A DNA stretch of 64,000 nt from YA12-FULL-51-18 sp041665305 (GTDB taxonomy: Bacteria; Elusimicrobiota; Elusimicrobia; Elusimicrobiales; UBA9959), in assembly GCA_041665305.1 (NCBI GenBank), contig JBAYJD010000009.1, forward strand, positions 1 through 64,000, given 5' to 3'. Position numbers and translations under genes: made by a program. Numbering within the stretch: position 1 is the first letter of the stretch; the number at the start of each line of letters is the position of its first letter. Shown piece after piece: positions 15,436 through 23,895 of the stretch. The notes under the pieces are model-generated. The model worked only from the letters and a program-made list of their open reading frames with translations, searched no databases and had not been told where the DNA came from.

Positions 15436-17652
15436 ATGAAGATCAGGCTTTTCCATAAACTCGTGGGGGTCATGCTGGCGGTGTCGCTGGTCCCCATAGC
15501 CCTTCTCGGCCACAGGCTGATAAGCATAGGCCAGCTGGGGGTTAAGACCGCCATTCTCGAACTTCACCTTAACATGGCGGAGCGCGTTGCCGGGGATTTC
15601 CGGGCGTATACGGACCACATTGACGCCAAGCTGCGGTTCGTGATGGACGCCATGCTTAAGCTGGATTGGGAAACCAAGCAGGCGTTGCTGGCTTCGCTGA
15701 TGGATACCAGCCCGGAATTCAGGGAGATCTCCGTTCTTTCCGGCGACGGCCGCGAACTTATAAAAGTCCTGACCCCGGCCTATTTCGCCCCGGCGCTTCC
15801 TCCGGGAACTCCCAAGGCGCCCGGTCCCGCGAAGACGCCGCAGGGCGAAGTTCTCAACTCCTACGCCGGGGATCCGGGCTGGCGCAGCGCCCTGGCCTCG
15901 AACAAACGGACCCTGCGGTTCGATCTTGTTTCCGGCCGCCCCGGAATGGTCTTTTTTTACCCTTTTCAGAAGGGCCTCGCGCTCAGGGTCTCCGTCGGTC
16001 TGGACAAATTCCCCGCCATCCGAGAGCTTCGTAAAATAGGCCGGACCGGTTTTCCCGTGGTCGTGGATCCTCAGGGGCGCCCCCTGGCTTATCCCGCGGA
16101 GGTGCAGCTTTCCGAACTTTCCGACCTCAAAGACTGGCCCATCGTCAGGACGGCGCTCAGCGCCCTGGCTTCGGGTTCTTCGGAGTACAAGGACGCCGGG
16201 GGGCGGTTCCAGATAGGCGCCTACGCCCCTATAGCGGACCTCGGCGGAGCGGTCATAGTGAAACAGTCGAGGGAAGAGGCGTTCCGCTACGCGCTCTTTA
16301 TGCAGCAACAGGCCGTTTATGTCATCTTCGCCTTTGTGCTGGCCGTGCTGGTCGCCGCTTATCTGCTGTCCAGGCAGATGACGGGCCCGATCCTGGAGCT
16401 CATCGGCGTGGCCGAGAAGGTCGCGGAAGGGGATTTTTCACAAACCGCGTCCATAAATACCAGGGACGAGCTTAAGGACCTGGGAGAAACTTTTAACAAG
16501 ATGGTGCGCCAGCTTAAAGCATATTCCGACATGCAGGTGGACCGCATCATCCGGGAACAGAAAAATACCGAGGCCCTGATGTTCTCCACCGAGGACGGCA
16601 TCGTGATGGTCGACGGCGGGGCGCGCGTGCAGCTGGCGAACCGCAAGGCCCGGTCGGTCATGGGCGTGGGCCAGGACGAAGCGCTGGAGGGACGCCCGCT
16701 GGTGGAGGTCATCAGCGACGCGGGCGTGAGGGCGGCGGTCTCAGAGGTGCTGGACAGCCGCAGGGAAAATTTCGTCAGGGAAATGGAAGTTTCCCTCGCG
16801 CATTCGCGCAGGTTCTTTAAGTGCTTTTCCGCGCCTATCGTCGCTCCCAAGCCGGCCTCGGCCGCGGACGGTTCCGGCGCGCGCCTCGGCACGCTGGTGG
16901 CCTTTTACGACATCACGCTGGACAAGGAACTTGAACGCATCAAGGACGAATTCCTGCATTCCATCACCCACGATCTGCGCAATCCCATGGGCGCCGTCAA
17001 AGGTTTCGTGGAGTTCCTGCTTAAAGAGATCCCGGGCCCCATTAACGAGGCACAGCGCAAGATGCTGACTTCCATAGACCGCGCGTCTTTCAGGCTGCTG
17101 GGCATGATAAACAACATCCTGGACATAGCTAAAATGGAGGCCGGCAAGATGGAACTCAAGCTGGCCCCGGTGGATGTCTGCGAGACCGCCAGGAGGATGA
17201 TAGATCTGCTGGAGTCCCTGGGGCAGAGGAAAAAGATCAGGTTCGTCCTGGACGCTCCCGGCCCCATCGTCCTTGCGGCCGACGCCCTGATGCTGGAACG
17301 CATGTTCACCAATCTTATAGGCAACGCCGTTAAATTCGCGCCCGAGGACGGGCTTATCACGGTGTCTCTCGGAGAAGACGCAGAAAAGCTCACCGCCTCC
17401 GTGGGCGACAACGGCGACGGCATTCCGCTGGAGTACCTGGATAAGATCTTTGAAAAATTCGAACAGGTCAAAGGGCAGAAGGCCGGCGGCACCGGGCTCG
17501 GCCTTACTATCTGCAAGCATATCGCCGCGGCCCATCTGGGCCGGATCTGGGTCGAATCCGAACTTGGCAAAGGGTCCAGATTCATCTTCACCATTCCGAA
17601 AGAGCTGGTCAGGGACGGGAACGGAAAGGTCGCGGTCCGGGCGGTCGCGTGA
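15436..17652 (+). CDS. Membrane sensor histidine kinase (Cache-like, HAMP, PAS, HisKA, HATPase)
   Basis: 738 residues. Two membrane segments (about 7-29 and 295-315) enclose an extracytoplasmic Cache-like sensor region. HAMP follows (GPILELIGVAEKVAEGDF), then PAS (about 370-480), HisKA with phosphoacceptor His512 in SITHDLRNPMG, and an ATPase domain with NLIGNAVKFAP (N box), VGDNGDGIP (G1) and GGTGLGLTI (G2). No receiver domain or adjacent response regulator is present, so the partner is unknown. The next gene, a LysM protein, starts on a GTG that overlaps its stop by 4 nt. Confidence 0.88.
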   Translation: MKIRLFHKLVGVMLAVSLVPIALLGHRLISIGQLGVKTAILELHLNMAERVAGDFRAYTDHIDAKLRFVMDAMLKLDWETKQALLASLMDTSPEFREISVLSGDGRELIKVLTPAYFAPALPPGTPKAPGPAKTPQGEVLNSYAGDPGWRSALASNKRTLRFDLVSGRPGMVFFYPFQKGLALRVSVGLDKFPAIRELRKIGRTGFPVVVDPQGRPLAYPAEVQLSELSDLKDWPIVRTALSALASGSSEYKDAGGRFQIGAYAPIADLGGAVIVKQSREEAFRYALFMQQQAVYVIFAFVLAVLVAAYLLSRQMTGPILELIGVAEKVAEGDFSQTASINTRDELKDLGETFNKMVRQLKAYSDMQVDRIIREQKNTEALMFSTEDGIVMVDGGARVQLANRKARSVMGVGQDEALEGRPLVEVISDAGVRAAVSEVLDSRRENFVREMEVSLAHSRRFFKCFSAPIVAPKPASAADGSGARLGTLVAFYDITLDKELERIKDEFLHSITHDLRNPMGAVKGFVEFLLKEIPGPINEAQRKMLTSIDRASFRLLGMINNILDIAKMEAGKMELKLAPVDVCETARRMIDLLESLGQRKKIRFVLDAPGPIVLAADALMLERMFTNLIGNAVKFAPEDGLITVSLGEDAEKLTASVGDNGDGIPLEYLDKIFEKFEQVKGQKAGGTGLGLTICKHIAAAHLGRIWVESELGKGSRFIFTIPKELVRDGNGKVAVRAVA

Positions 17653-18812
17653 AGCCGGCGGCCGCCGCGGCGCTGGTTTTTTTCCTGGCGGCCCGGTCTT
17701 ACGGCTCTGAGGAGCTTCAGAACATCATAGTAAAACCGGGCGACACGCTCTGGAGCATTTCCAGCGTCTACCTTAAAGATCCCACCAAGTGGCACCAGTT
17801 CCTGAAGTATAACCGCCTGCCCTCCTCCGATCCGTCCCTCGCCCTGCCGGGGATGACGCTTAAGGTGCCGGTAAACCTTGTCAAGGAGCAGTACCGGGCC
17901 GCCAAACTGGTGTATTTCATCAACAACGTCCTTCTCCGCAAAAGCGGCGCGGCGGATTGGGCCGCGGTGGTCATGAGCATGGACCTTTTTAAAAGCGACA
18001 CGCTGCGGACCACGGTCGACGCCCGCGCCGACGTCAAGTTCTATACCGGCGAGATCCTGAACCTTTATCCCAATTCCATAGCCGTGCTGCGGCCGCCGGA
18101 CAAAAAGGCCGATGTCGAACTTCTGTCCGGCGAAATGCGCGGGGTGCGTTCGCGGGTCATAACCGCGTCCGCGCGCATCACCCCCAGGACCAAGGACACC
18201 GAATTTCAGGCCAGGATAAAAGACGATCTCTCCACGCTGGTCCAGGTTTACAAGGGCCGCGCCGCCGTAGAGGCGCAGGGCAGGGTCGTGGAAGTCTCCG
18301 AAGGCTTTGCGTCGGAAGTCAAGATGGATATGCCTCCTTCCCAGCCGGTCAAACTGCCGCCCCTGCCCGAATTCAGGGAGAGTGGGCGGCCCAAGCCGGG
18401 CAAAACCGGCGCTCCGCAGATCAAGATGGAAGGCAATGTCCTTTCTCTCGATCTGAAGAGGCCGGCTAAAACCGCGGCTGGAGAGGGCGAACGGCTTCAG
18501 GTCCCCGGCGCGGAGGCAAAAAGCGCACCCGGGATCGGGGACCTGAACGACAAAGAAGCGGACTCCGGCGAGTTGACCAAGCTGATCAGCGTAGCCAACG
18601 CCGTGCAGGCTTACAGGCTGCAGGTCTCCAGGGACCAGAATTTCGCAGGCATAGCGCTGGACCGGCAGTACGACGCTTTCGACACCATCGATCTTACCGA
18701 CCTGCTCCCTCCGGGAAATTACTGGATGCGGGTTTCTTATATCGACCTGCTCGGTTTCGAGGGGAAATTCAATTCCGCGCGCCGGATCACCGTCGGCCGC
18801 AAGCGCTATTAA
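17649..18812 (+). CDS. Exported LysM-FecR-like envelope protein
   Basis: 387 residues starting with GTG, which overlaps the kinase stop (GTGA). After a signal peptide (about 19 residues) comes a LysM domain, IIVKPGDTLWSISSVYLKDPTKW to LPGMTLKVPV, which binds peptidoglycan. A FecR-like beta region follows (VELLSGEMRGVRSRVI, STLVQVYKGRAAVEAQGRVV), then a Pro-rich linker and a C-terminal beta domain (LLPPGNYWMRVSYIDLLGFEG). It probably sits in the periplasm or on the wall. The coupling to a sensor kinase suggests it reports on or is controlled with the envelope; that link is inference. Confidence 0.75.
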   Translation: MKPAAAAALVFFLAARSYGSEELQNIIVKPGDTLWSISSVYLKDPTKWHQFLKYNRLPSSDPSLALPGMTLKVPVNLVKEQYRAAKLVYFINNVLLRKSGAADWAAVVMSMDLFKSDTLRTTVDARADVKFYTGEILNLYPNSIAVLRPPDKKADVELLSGEMRGVRSRVITASARITPRTKDTEFQARIKDDLSTLVQVYKGRAAVEAQGRVVEVSEGFASEVKMDMPPSQPVKLPPLPEFRESGRPKPGKTGAPQIKMEGNVLSLDLKRPAKTAAGEGERLQVPGAEAKSAPGIGDLNDKEADSGELTKLISVANAVQAYRLQVSRDQNFAGIALDRQYDAFDTIDLTDLLPPGNYWMRVSYIDLLGFEGKFNSARRITVGRKRY

Positions 18813-18825
18813 AAATTTTTGCGGC

Positions 18826-18850
18826 TCAAAAGGCGCTAGGCGCCTTTTGA
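18826..18850. repeat. Palindrome, P4 variant, after the LysM gene
   Basis: TCAAAAGGCGC, TAG, GCGCCTTTTGA form a strong hairpin 13 bp past the LysM gene stop, next to a half copy of P1 (AAAAATTTTTGCGG, 18811-18824). No U-tract follows, so it is listed as a repeat; it may still end transcription. Confidence 0.65.
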
Positions 18851-19321
18851 CATTTCGGACCGTTTAAAAATTTACGCCTCTTCCGCCGCAAGCCACAGCA
18901 TTTCCGTTGGAGAGAGCGACTACTACAGGTCTAAGTCCGTATCAGGAGGCATGTTTTCGCATTAAGAACGCCCGGGACAGCATCGATCTAAGCATAGTTG
19001 TTGTTAGGTTGCAGAAACCACCGGGTGGGATAATTACGCTTTATCGTAATTAAGGGCGGGGACATGTTAAATATCAAATACGCGGCAGGCGAATAAATTG
19101 GAGCGGGGCGCCGACGGGGCTGGCTGTAGGGGCGTCCGGAGCCCGACCTTTACATTCAGGAGGGCGAGGATAAGGGCGGCCGCGCTGGCCGACCCGGCCC
19201 CGGAAGCCAACCCCGCCGGCACCCCGCGAACTCGCAGGCCTGCCGTTTCCTTAAAGGTTGATAGGCACAGCCGTGAGGCGGGAGCTGTTTCACCGGCTTA
19301 AATTAAAATATAATTTCCTTA
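18851..19321 (+). other. 470-bp stretch without a convincing gene
   Basis: No supported ORF: the only candidate (19098-19301) uses a TTG, has skewed composition and no family match. The region contains a hairpin AATTACG/CGTAATT at 19032-19051 and GC-rich potential stems around 19100-19200. It could hold a small RNA or a long leader for the following TPR gene; I could not match it to tmRNA, RNase P, SRP or 6S RNA landmarks. Confidence 0.3.
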
Positions 19322-20965
19322 ATGAATAAAGCGGCGTGGTTGTCGGTCCTCCTGGTTCCCGGGTTCGCCCTGGCCCCCTGTTTCCTGGCCGCTTCTTCCG
19401 GGGCGCCCGGGCCCGCCACGGTCTGGGACCGCATCATGGAGGAACAGAGCCTGATGAACCTGCGCAAGGGCTATCTGCTCATGGAGGCGGAGAAATACCC
19501 GGAAGCCGCCAACGAATTCCTGAAAGCCATAGCCAGGACGCCTTCGGAGCCGTACGCGCGGATCCTGTACGGTTCCAGCCTTTACTGGCTGGGCGAGCCG
19601 GACAAGGCCATGTCGGAGTTCAAGACCGCCTCGGAGCTGGACCCCGGCAACGCCGTCGCCTGGCAGCTCATGGGCATAGTCCACGCCTGGAAAGGGGAGT
19701 CGCGGCAGGCGCTGGAAAAATTCATGAAAGCCAGGGACCTCGCCCCGGACCGGGCCGATGTAAAGATGAATATAGGGTCCATCTACCATTCCCTCGGAGA
19801 CCTGGACAAGGCTTTGGATTATTTCAGGGAAGCGGCCAGGCTTGAGCCCGCCAATCCTCTTTATCTGTACCAGCTGGGCCTCCTGTATTCCAGGCTGGGC
19901 CGCGCCGCCGACGCCAAGGCCGCCTTCAGGAGCGCTCTCTCCTCATTCCGGGATTACGAGGATGCCATGCTCGAACTTGCCGTACTGGAAGAAAAGGACG
20001 GCAACGACAAAGAGGCGGCCAAGCTTTATCGCAAGGCGCTGGCTATAAAACCGGGCGACAATGTGGCGCGGTTCCGTCTCGGCTGCCTGTTTTACAGGCG
20101 CGGCGACGGGAAAAACCTTAACGGCCTGTTGGAGGACGCTTTTCTGCTGACGCCGTCCAACGCCAAAGGCGGTATTTCCATCAGCCTGGCTTACGCGGGC
20201 GGTCCGGACGCGAAAGAACCGTCCTCCGGTGGCGGGAAGCCCGGACAGCTGGAGCAAGCCGTGGCCAGGATCCCGGCCGACGAGGATATCAGTATAAAGG
20301 CCGAGTTCATTTCGATCCCGAAGACGCAGCTTGTGGCGCGGTCCGAGGGAAGGCAGAAGACGCTTAAAGCGGGCCTGGAACAAAATTTCAAGCGGCCGGA
20401 GATAAAAGCGCTCCGGCGCGAGTATGCCCTTCCGGCCTCAGATTTTAAGAACCGCGGAGCCAGGGCGGCCAGGATAGCGGACGAAATAAACAAGGCGATC
20501 GCCTCCGCGGACCGGGAAGGTTCCGACACCCGGATGTCCATTAATATCGAGACCAAAAAGGCTTCGCTAAACCCCGCCGCCGGCGCGGAGTCGCCGGGGG
20601 TGGTGTATAAGCCTCGCGATGTGGGCAATGATATGGGGCTTTGGGTAATGGGGACCAATTGGCTGGAGAATGTGGAGGACGCGCTTGAGGACCTGGGAGA
20701 CCCCTCCGGCGGCGCCGCGCCGGAGCCCGGACTGGATGTCCTCCGCGGCCTCGGCAGCCTGATCATGGGCGAGCCGGATGCCGCGCTTGCAGCCATGGAC
20801 GGCGTCCGGGACGGCGCGGCCGCCGACCTCGGGCGCTGCGCGGCCTGGGTGGAAAAGGGCTCGCAGGAAAACGCGCTCGCGGCGTGCCTGGACGCGCTCG
20901 GAAAAGAACCGAAGAATAAAACCGCGCTAGCCAACAAAAAATGGCTTACCCAAAAAAATCAGTAA
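19322..20965 (+). CDS. Exported TPR-repeat protein
   Basis: 547 residues with a signal peptide (MNKAAWLSVLLVPGFALAPCFLAASS). At least six consecutive TPRs occupy residues 40-275, for example AVAWQLMGIVHAWKGESRQALEKF and ADVKMNIGSIYHSLGDLDKALDYF. The C-terminal half is a low-complexity and unassigned region with a short helical repeat near the end. The ATG has no good Shine-Dalgarno. Its TAA stop shares an A with the ATG of the next gene (TAATG), so the THEP1-like protein is translationally coupled. Confidence 0.78.
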   Translation: MNKAAWLSVLLVPGFALAPCFLAASSGAPGPATVWDRIMEEQSLMNLRKGYLLMEAEKYPEAANEFLKAIARTPSEPYARILYGSSLYWLGEPDKAMSEFKTASELDPGNAVAWQLMGIVHAWKGESRQALEKFMKARDLAPDRADVKMNIGSIYHSLGDLDKALDYFREAARLEPANPLYLYQLGLLYSRLGRAADAKAAFRSALSSFRDYEDAMLELAVLEEKDGNDKEAAKLYRKALAIKPGDNVARFRLGCLFYRRGDGKNLNGLLEDAFLLTPSNAKGGISISLAYAGGPDAKEPSSGGGKPGQLEQAVARIPADEDISIKAEFISIPKTQLVARSEGRQKTLKAGLEQNFKRPEIKALRREYALPASDFKNRGARAARIADEINKAIASADREGSDTRMSINIETKKASLNPAAGAESPGVVYKPRDVGNDMGLWVMGTNWLENVEDALEDLGDPSGGAAPEPGLDVLRGLGSLIMGEPDAALAAMDGVRDGAAADLGRCAAWVEKGSQENALAACLDALGKEPKNKTALANKKWLTQKNQ

Positions 20966-21513
20966 TGGACTTTAAAAAGAACATAGCTTTGAGGGTCGGG
21001 GATGAGGCCCTTAAGTCCAGGCTTATCTCCAGGCTGGCGGCCGATTATTCCTATTGGCTGGGAGGCTTTTTTACGGTCGAGATCCGTTCGGGTTCCGCCA
21101 GGGAAGGCTTTATGCTCAGGACTCCGGACGGCCGCTCGGAGATCATGGCTTCAAAGGCGATCTTATCTCCCGTTTCTTTCAATAAATACGGCGTCGATCT
21201 GCGGGCGCTTGACGGCCTGGCCGCGCACAGCCTGGCCGGCGCGCGCAAAAACGGCAAAATAGCTTTGCTGGATGAACTGGGACCGCTGACCCTCCAAGCC
21301 AAAGCGCTGGCCGCCGCGGTGCTTGAAACGCTTGCGTCCGACACCCCCTGTCTGGTCACTTTCCGCAGGGGGGCGGGCAGGTTTTCGGCGGCGTTTTTTA
21401 AAATGGCGGATACCGAGGTCCTGGACCTCTCGGCATCCGGGCTTCCCGGAGTCCGGAGCCGCCTCGACGGCTGGATGGAATTCTGGATAGGCAGGCTGAA
21501 GGCTGAAGGCTGA
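20965..21513 (+). CDS. THEP1/DUF265-like protein lacking the P-loop
   Basis: 182 residues resembling nucleoside-triphosphatase THEP1: YWLGGFFTVEIRSGSAREGF matches the GGFYTPEVREGG segment, FNKYGVDLRAL matches the GKYGVDLE segment, and IALLDELGPLTLQAKAL matches the Walker B motif DEIGPMEL. The N-terminal Walker A (GxxGxGKTT) is absent; the corresponding residues are RVGDEALKSRL. Thus nucleotide binding is probably lost. The start at 20965 overlaps the TPR stop (TAATG); an upstream ATG at 20941 is possible but would overlap more. The stop codon lies in a seven-base tandem repeat. Confidence 0.65.
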   Translation: MDFKKNIALRVGDEALKSRLISRLAADYSYWLGGFFTVEIRSGSAREGFMLRTPDGRSEIMASKAILSPVSFNKYGVDLRALDGLAAHSLAGARKNGKIALLDELGPLTLQAKALAAAVLETLASDTPCLVTFRRGAGRFSAAFFKMADTEVLDLSASGLPGVRSRLDGWMEFWIGRLKAEG

Positions 21514-21539
21514 AGGCTGAAGGCTGAAGGCTGAAGGCT
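21494..21539. repeat. Seven-base tandem repeat, six GGCTGAA units
   Basis: Six perfect GGCTGAA units (21494-21535) and a partial GGCT follow each other at the 3' end of the THEP1-like gene. Because seven is not a multiple of three, the array contains TGA in all reading frames, so gain or loss of a unit would alter only the last few residues. Confidence 0.9.
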
Positions 21540-21578
21540 TTATGGTTCTTACAACTAACTAGAGAGATAAGGAACAAT

Positions 21579-23021
21579 ATGATGAAATATAACCGGGATT
21601 TTAATTTCAGCGATGTAAGAAAAGCGCACTTTATAGGCATAGGCGGGATAGGAATGAGCGGGATCGCACGTCTGCTGCTTAAGACCGGGGTGGCGGTGAG
21701 CGGCTCGGACCTGAAAGGATCCGAGATCACCAGGATACTCGTGGCCGAAGGTGCGAGGGTGTTCATCGGACACCGGGCTTCCAATGTCGGCCGTCCGGAT
21801 GTCGTCGTCATAAGTTCCGCGGTCAAAACCGGCAATCCGGAACTTGAAGCCGCCCTGAAAAAAGGCATGACTATCATCCCCCGCGCGCTGATGCTCGCCA
21901 GGATAGCGTCCTCCAAAAAAACGGTAACGGTGAGCGGTTCCCACGGTAAGACCAGCACCACCTCCATGCTCGCCTCCGCGCTTGAGGGCGCGGGAGCGGA
22001 CGCCACGGTGGTGGTGGGCGGGCTGTTCAAGAACATCGCTTCGAACATTAAGATGGGCGCGGGGGATTATCTGGTGGCCGAGGCCGACGAATCCGACGGT
22101 TCGTTCCTTTATTTCGACCCGCTGGTCGCCTGCGTCACCAATATCGATTCCGACCATCTGGATTTTTACAAGGACATGACGGCGCTTAAAAAGGCTTTTC
22201 TGGCGCACCTTGCCAAGGTGCCTTTTTACGGCGCCGCCGTGGTTTGCGCCGACGACCCCGGGGTCGCTTCCATGCTTAAGGAGGTACGGGTTCCGCTCAT
22301 TTCGTACGGATTAAAACAAGGTTCCGACTGGGTCGCCGCGAACTTAAGGTCCGGGCCCGGGGGCCTTGTCTATGACGCGTATTTCAGGGGCGTGAAGCTT
22401 GGCCGGGTCGCGTTAAGGTCGGGCGGCCGTCATAACGCGCTTAATTCCCTGGCGGCGCTGGCCGCCGGGCGGTATCTGGGTTTTGAGTTCGGCGGTCTGG
22501 CGCGCGGCCTGGCGAATTTTAAAGGGGTCAAACGCCGGATGGAAAAAACGGGCGAGTGCTCCGGGGTCGTTTTTTTGGACGATTACGGGCACCATCCCAC
22601 CGAAATAAAAGCCACTCTTGAGACCGTTCCGTCGATGTATGATGCGGGCGGGGGCCCGTTGCGCGCTTCGGCCGTTCAAAAAAAAGCGCGGGGGCGGCTT
22701 ATAGTCCTGTTCCAGCCCCACCGCTATTCCAGGACCAGCCTGCTCAGGAAGGAGTTCCCGGCGGCCTTCGACGCGGCCGACCTCACCTATGTCATGGATA
22801 TTTACTCCGCCGGCGAAAAACCCGTTCCCGGCGTCACCTCGGCGCTGATCCTGGACGGCCTTAAAAAACGCGGGCTTAAAGCCGAAAAATTCCCCGGCGC
22901 GATGGAAGCGGCCAAGAACCTGCGGCCGGGAGATGTGTTGATCACCGTCGGGGCCGGCGATGTCTGGAAGCTCGGCGAGGAAATAAAACTTAAACTTGAA
23001 ATGATCAGTCGGCGCGGCTGA
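21579..23021 (+). CDS. murC: UDP-N-acetylmuramate--L-alanine ligase
   Basis: 480 residues. MurC adds L-Ala to UDP-MurNAc in the cytoplasm, the first peptide step of peptidoglycan synthesis. The N-terminal UDP-binding motif HFIGIGGIGMSGIARLL, the ATP loop SGSHGKTSTTSML, the AEADESDGSF segment, and DDYGHHPTEIKATL are all present. A short extra loop follows the last motif (about 350-370). AAGGA lies 6-8 bases before the ATG. It indicates a peptidoglycan-making organism. Confidence 0.95.
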   Translation: MMKYNRDFNFSDVRKAHFIGIGGIGMSGIARLLLKTGVAVSGSDLKGSEITRILVAEGARVFIGHRASNVGRPDVVVISSAVKTGNPELEAALKKGMTIIPRALMLARIASSKKTVTVSGSHGKTSTTSMLASALEGAGADATVVVGGLFKNIASNIKMGAGDYLVAEADESDGSFLYFDPLVACVTNIDSDHLDFYKDMTALKKAFLAHLAKVPFYGAAVVCADDPGVASMLKEVRVPLISYGLKQGSDWVAANLRSGPGGLVYDAYFRGVKLGRVALRSGGRHNALNSLAALAAGRYLGFEFGGLARGLANFKGVKRRMEKTGECSGVVFLDDYGHHPTEIKATLETVPSMYDAGGGPLRASAVQKKARGRLIVLFQPHRYSRTSLLRKEFPAAFDAADLTYVMDIYSAGEKPVPGVTSALILDGLKKRGLKAEKFPGAMEAAKNLRPGDVLITVGAGDVWKLGEEIKLKLEMISRRG

Positions 23022-23036
23022 AACAGCTTTCTGAAT

Positions 23037-23822
23037 ATGCCTAAATACAGCCAGGTTTTTTTGCGGGACGCCGCCATGTGCGAAGCCATCGCCGCGGCCC
23101 TCGGGCCGGAGGCCTTCGGCTCGGGCGTGGAGATAGGCCCGGGCCGCGGCGCCCTTACGCAATTCCTGGCCCCCTTGTGGGGGGATAAACTTTCGGCGGT
23201 GGAGATAGATCCGCTGATGGCGGTCCGGATCCGGGAAAGGTTCCCCGGCCTGCGGTTGATCAATTCCGATTTCCTGGCCCTCGACCTGGAAACGGCCTTT
23301 CCCGCGGGCCCCGTGGCCTTTATAGGGAACCTGCCGTATGAATGTTCCACGGCCATCCTGGCGAAGGTCCTGGCCTGCTGCCGCCTGGGCGCCGCGGTGT
23401 TCATGTTCCAGAGGGAAGTGGCCCGGAAAATAACGGCGGCCGTCGGCGAGCCGGACTACGGCTATCTGTCCGTGGCCGTCCAGGCGCAGAGCGAAACGGC
23501 GCTCTTCGCCGAGGTGCCGGCCTCAAGCTTCAGTCCGGTCCCGGAAGTGGATTCCTCGGTGCTGGCCTTTAAACCCCTGCGAACTTTCCCTACGGCCGGC
23601 CACAGGGAAAAATTCCTAGCCTTCGTAAAGCACGCGTTCTCCCATCGCCGCAAAACGCTGGTCAATTCGTTGTCCCTGGGCCTGAATTCGGATAAGGCCG
23701 CGACGGGCGCCCGCATAAAAGCGGCCGGCTTCGATCCCGGGCTGCGCCCGCAGAACCTTTCGGTCGGGGACTACCTCCGGTTGGCGTCGGCCTTTGAGGC
23801 TGACCCGCGGTCCGGGGATTAA
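23037..23822 (+). CDS. rsmA: 16S rRNA dimethyladenosine transferase
   Basis: 261 residues. RsmA (KsgA) dimethylates two adjacent adenosines near the 3' end of 16S rRNA. SAM-binding motif I is VEIGPGRGALTQFL, motif II AVEIDPLM, and the catalytic motif IV is NLPYECS. The C-terminal domain is present (FVKHAFSHRRKTLVNSL). It is 15 bp after murC and may be cotranscribed. Confidence 0.93.
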   Translation: MPKYSQVFLRDAAMCEAIAAALGPEAFGSGVEIGPGRGALTQFLAPLWGDKLSAVEIDPLMAVRIRERFPGLRLINSDFLALDLETAFPAGPVAFIGNLPYECSTAILAKVLACCRLGAAVFMFQREVARKITAAVGEPDYGYLSVAVQAQSETALFAEVPASSFSPVPEVDSSVLAFKPLRTFPTAGHREKFLAFVKHAFSHRRKTLVNSLSLGLNSDKAATGARIKAAGFDPGLRPQNLSVGDYLRLASAFEADPRSGD

Positions 23823-23895
23823 ACCGGACAATTATAAAAGTGGTATAATCGTAATGGTACGGAGTTTCGGGGCCGGGCCCATAACGGAGGGGTGT

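Noticed and set aside
14770..16308. 512-codon open frame on the minus strand
   Set aside because: It lies opposite rdgB and the sensor kinase, has no family motifs, and its Arg/Gly/His-rich composition is that of an antisense frame in GC-rich DNA.
18880..19060. Fragment of 23S rRNA 3' end
   Set aside because: Short similarities such as CTAAGTCCG and ATCTAAGCA were seen, but they are too short and the surrounding conserved rRNA bases are missing.
19098..19301. 67-codon open frame with TTG start
   Set aside because: Low-complexity Arg/Ala/Pro product, no ribosome binding site and no family likeness.
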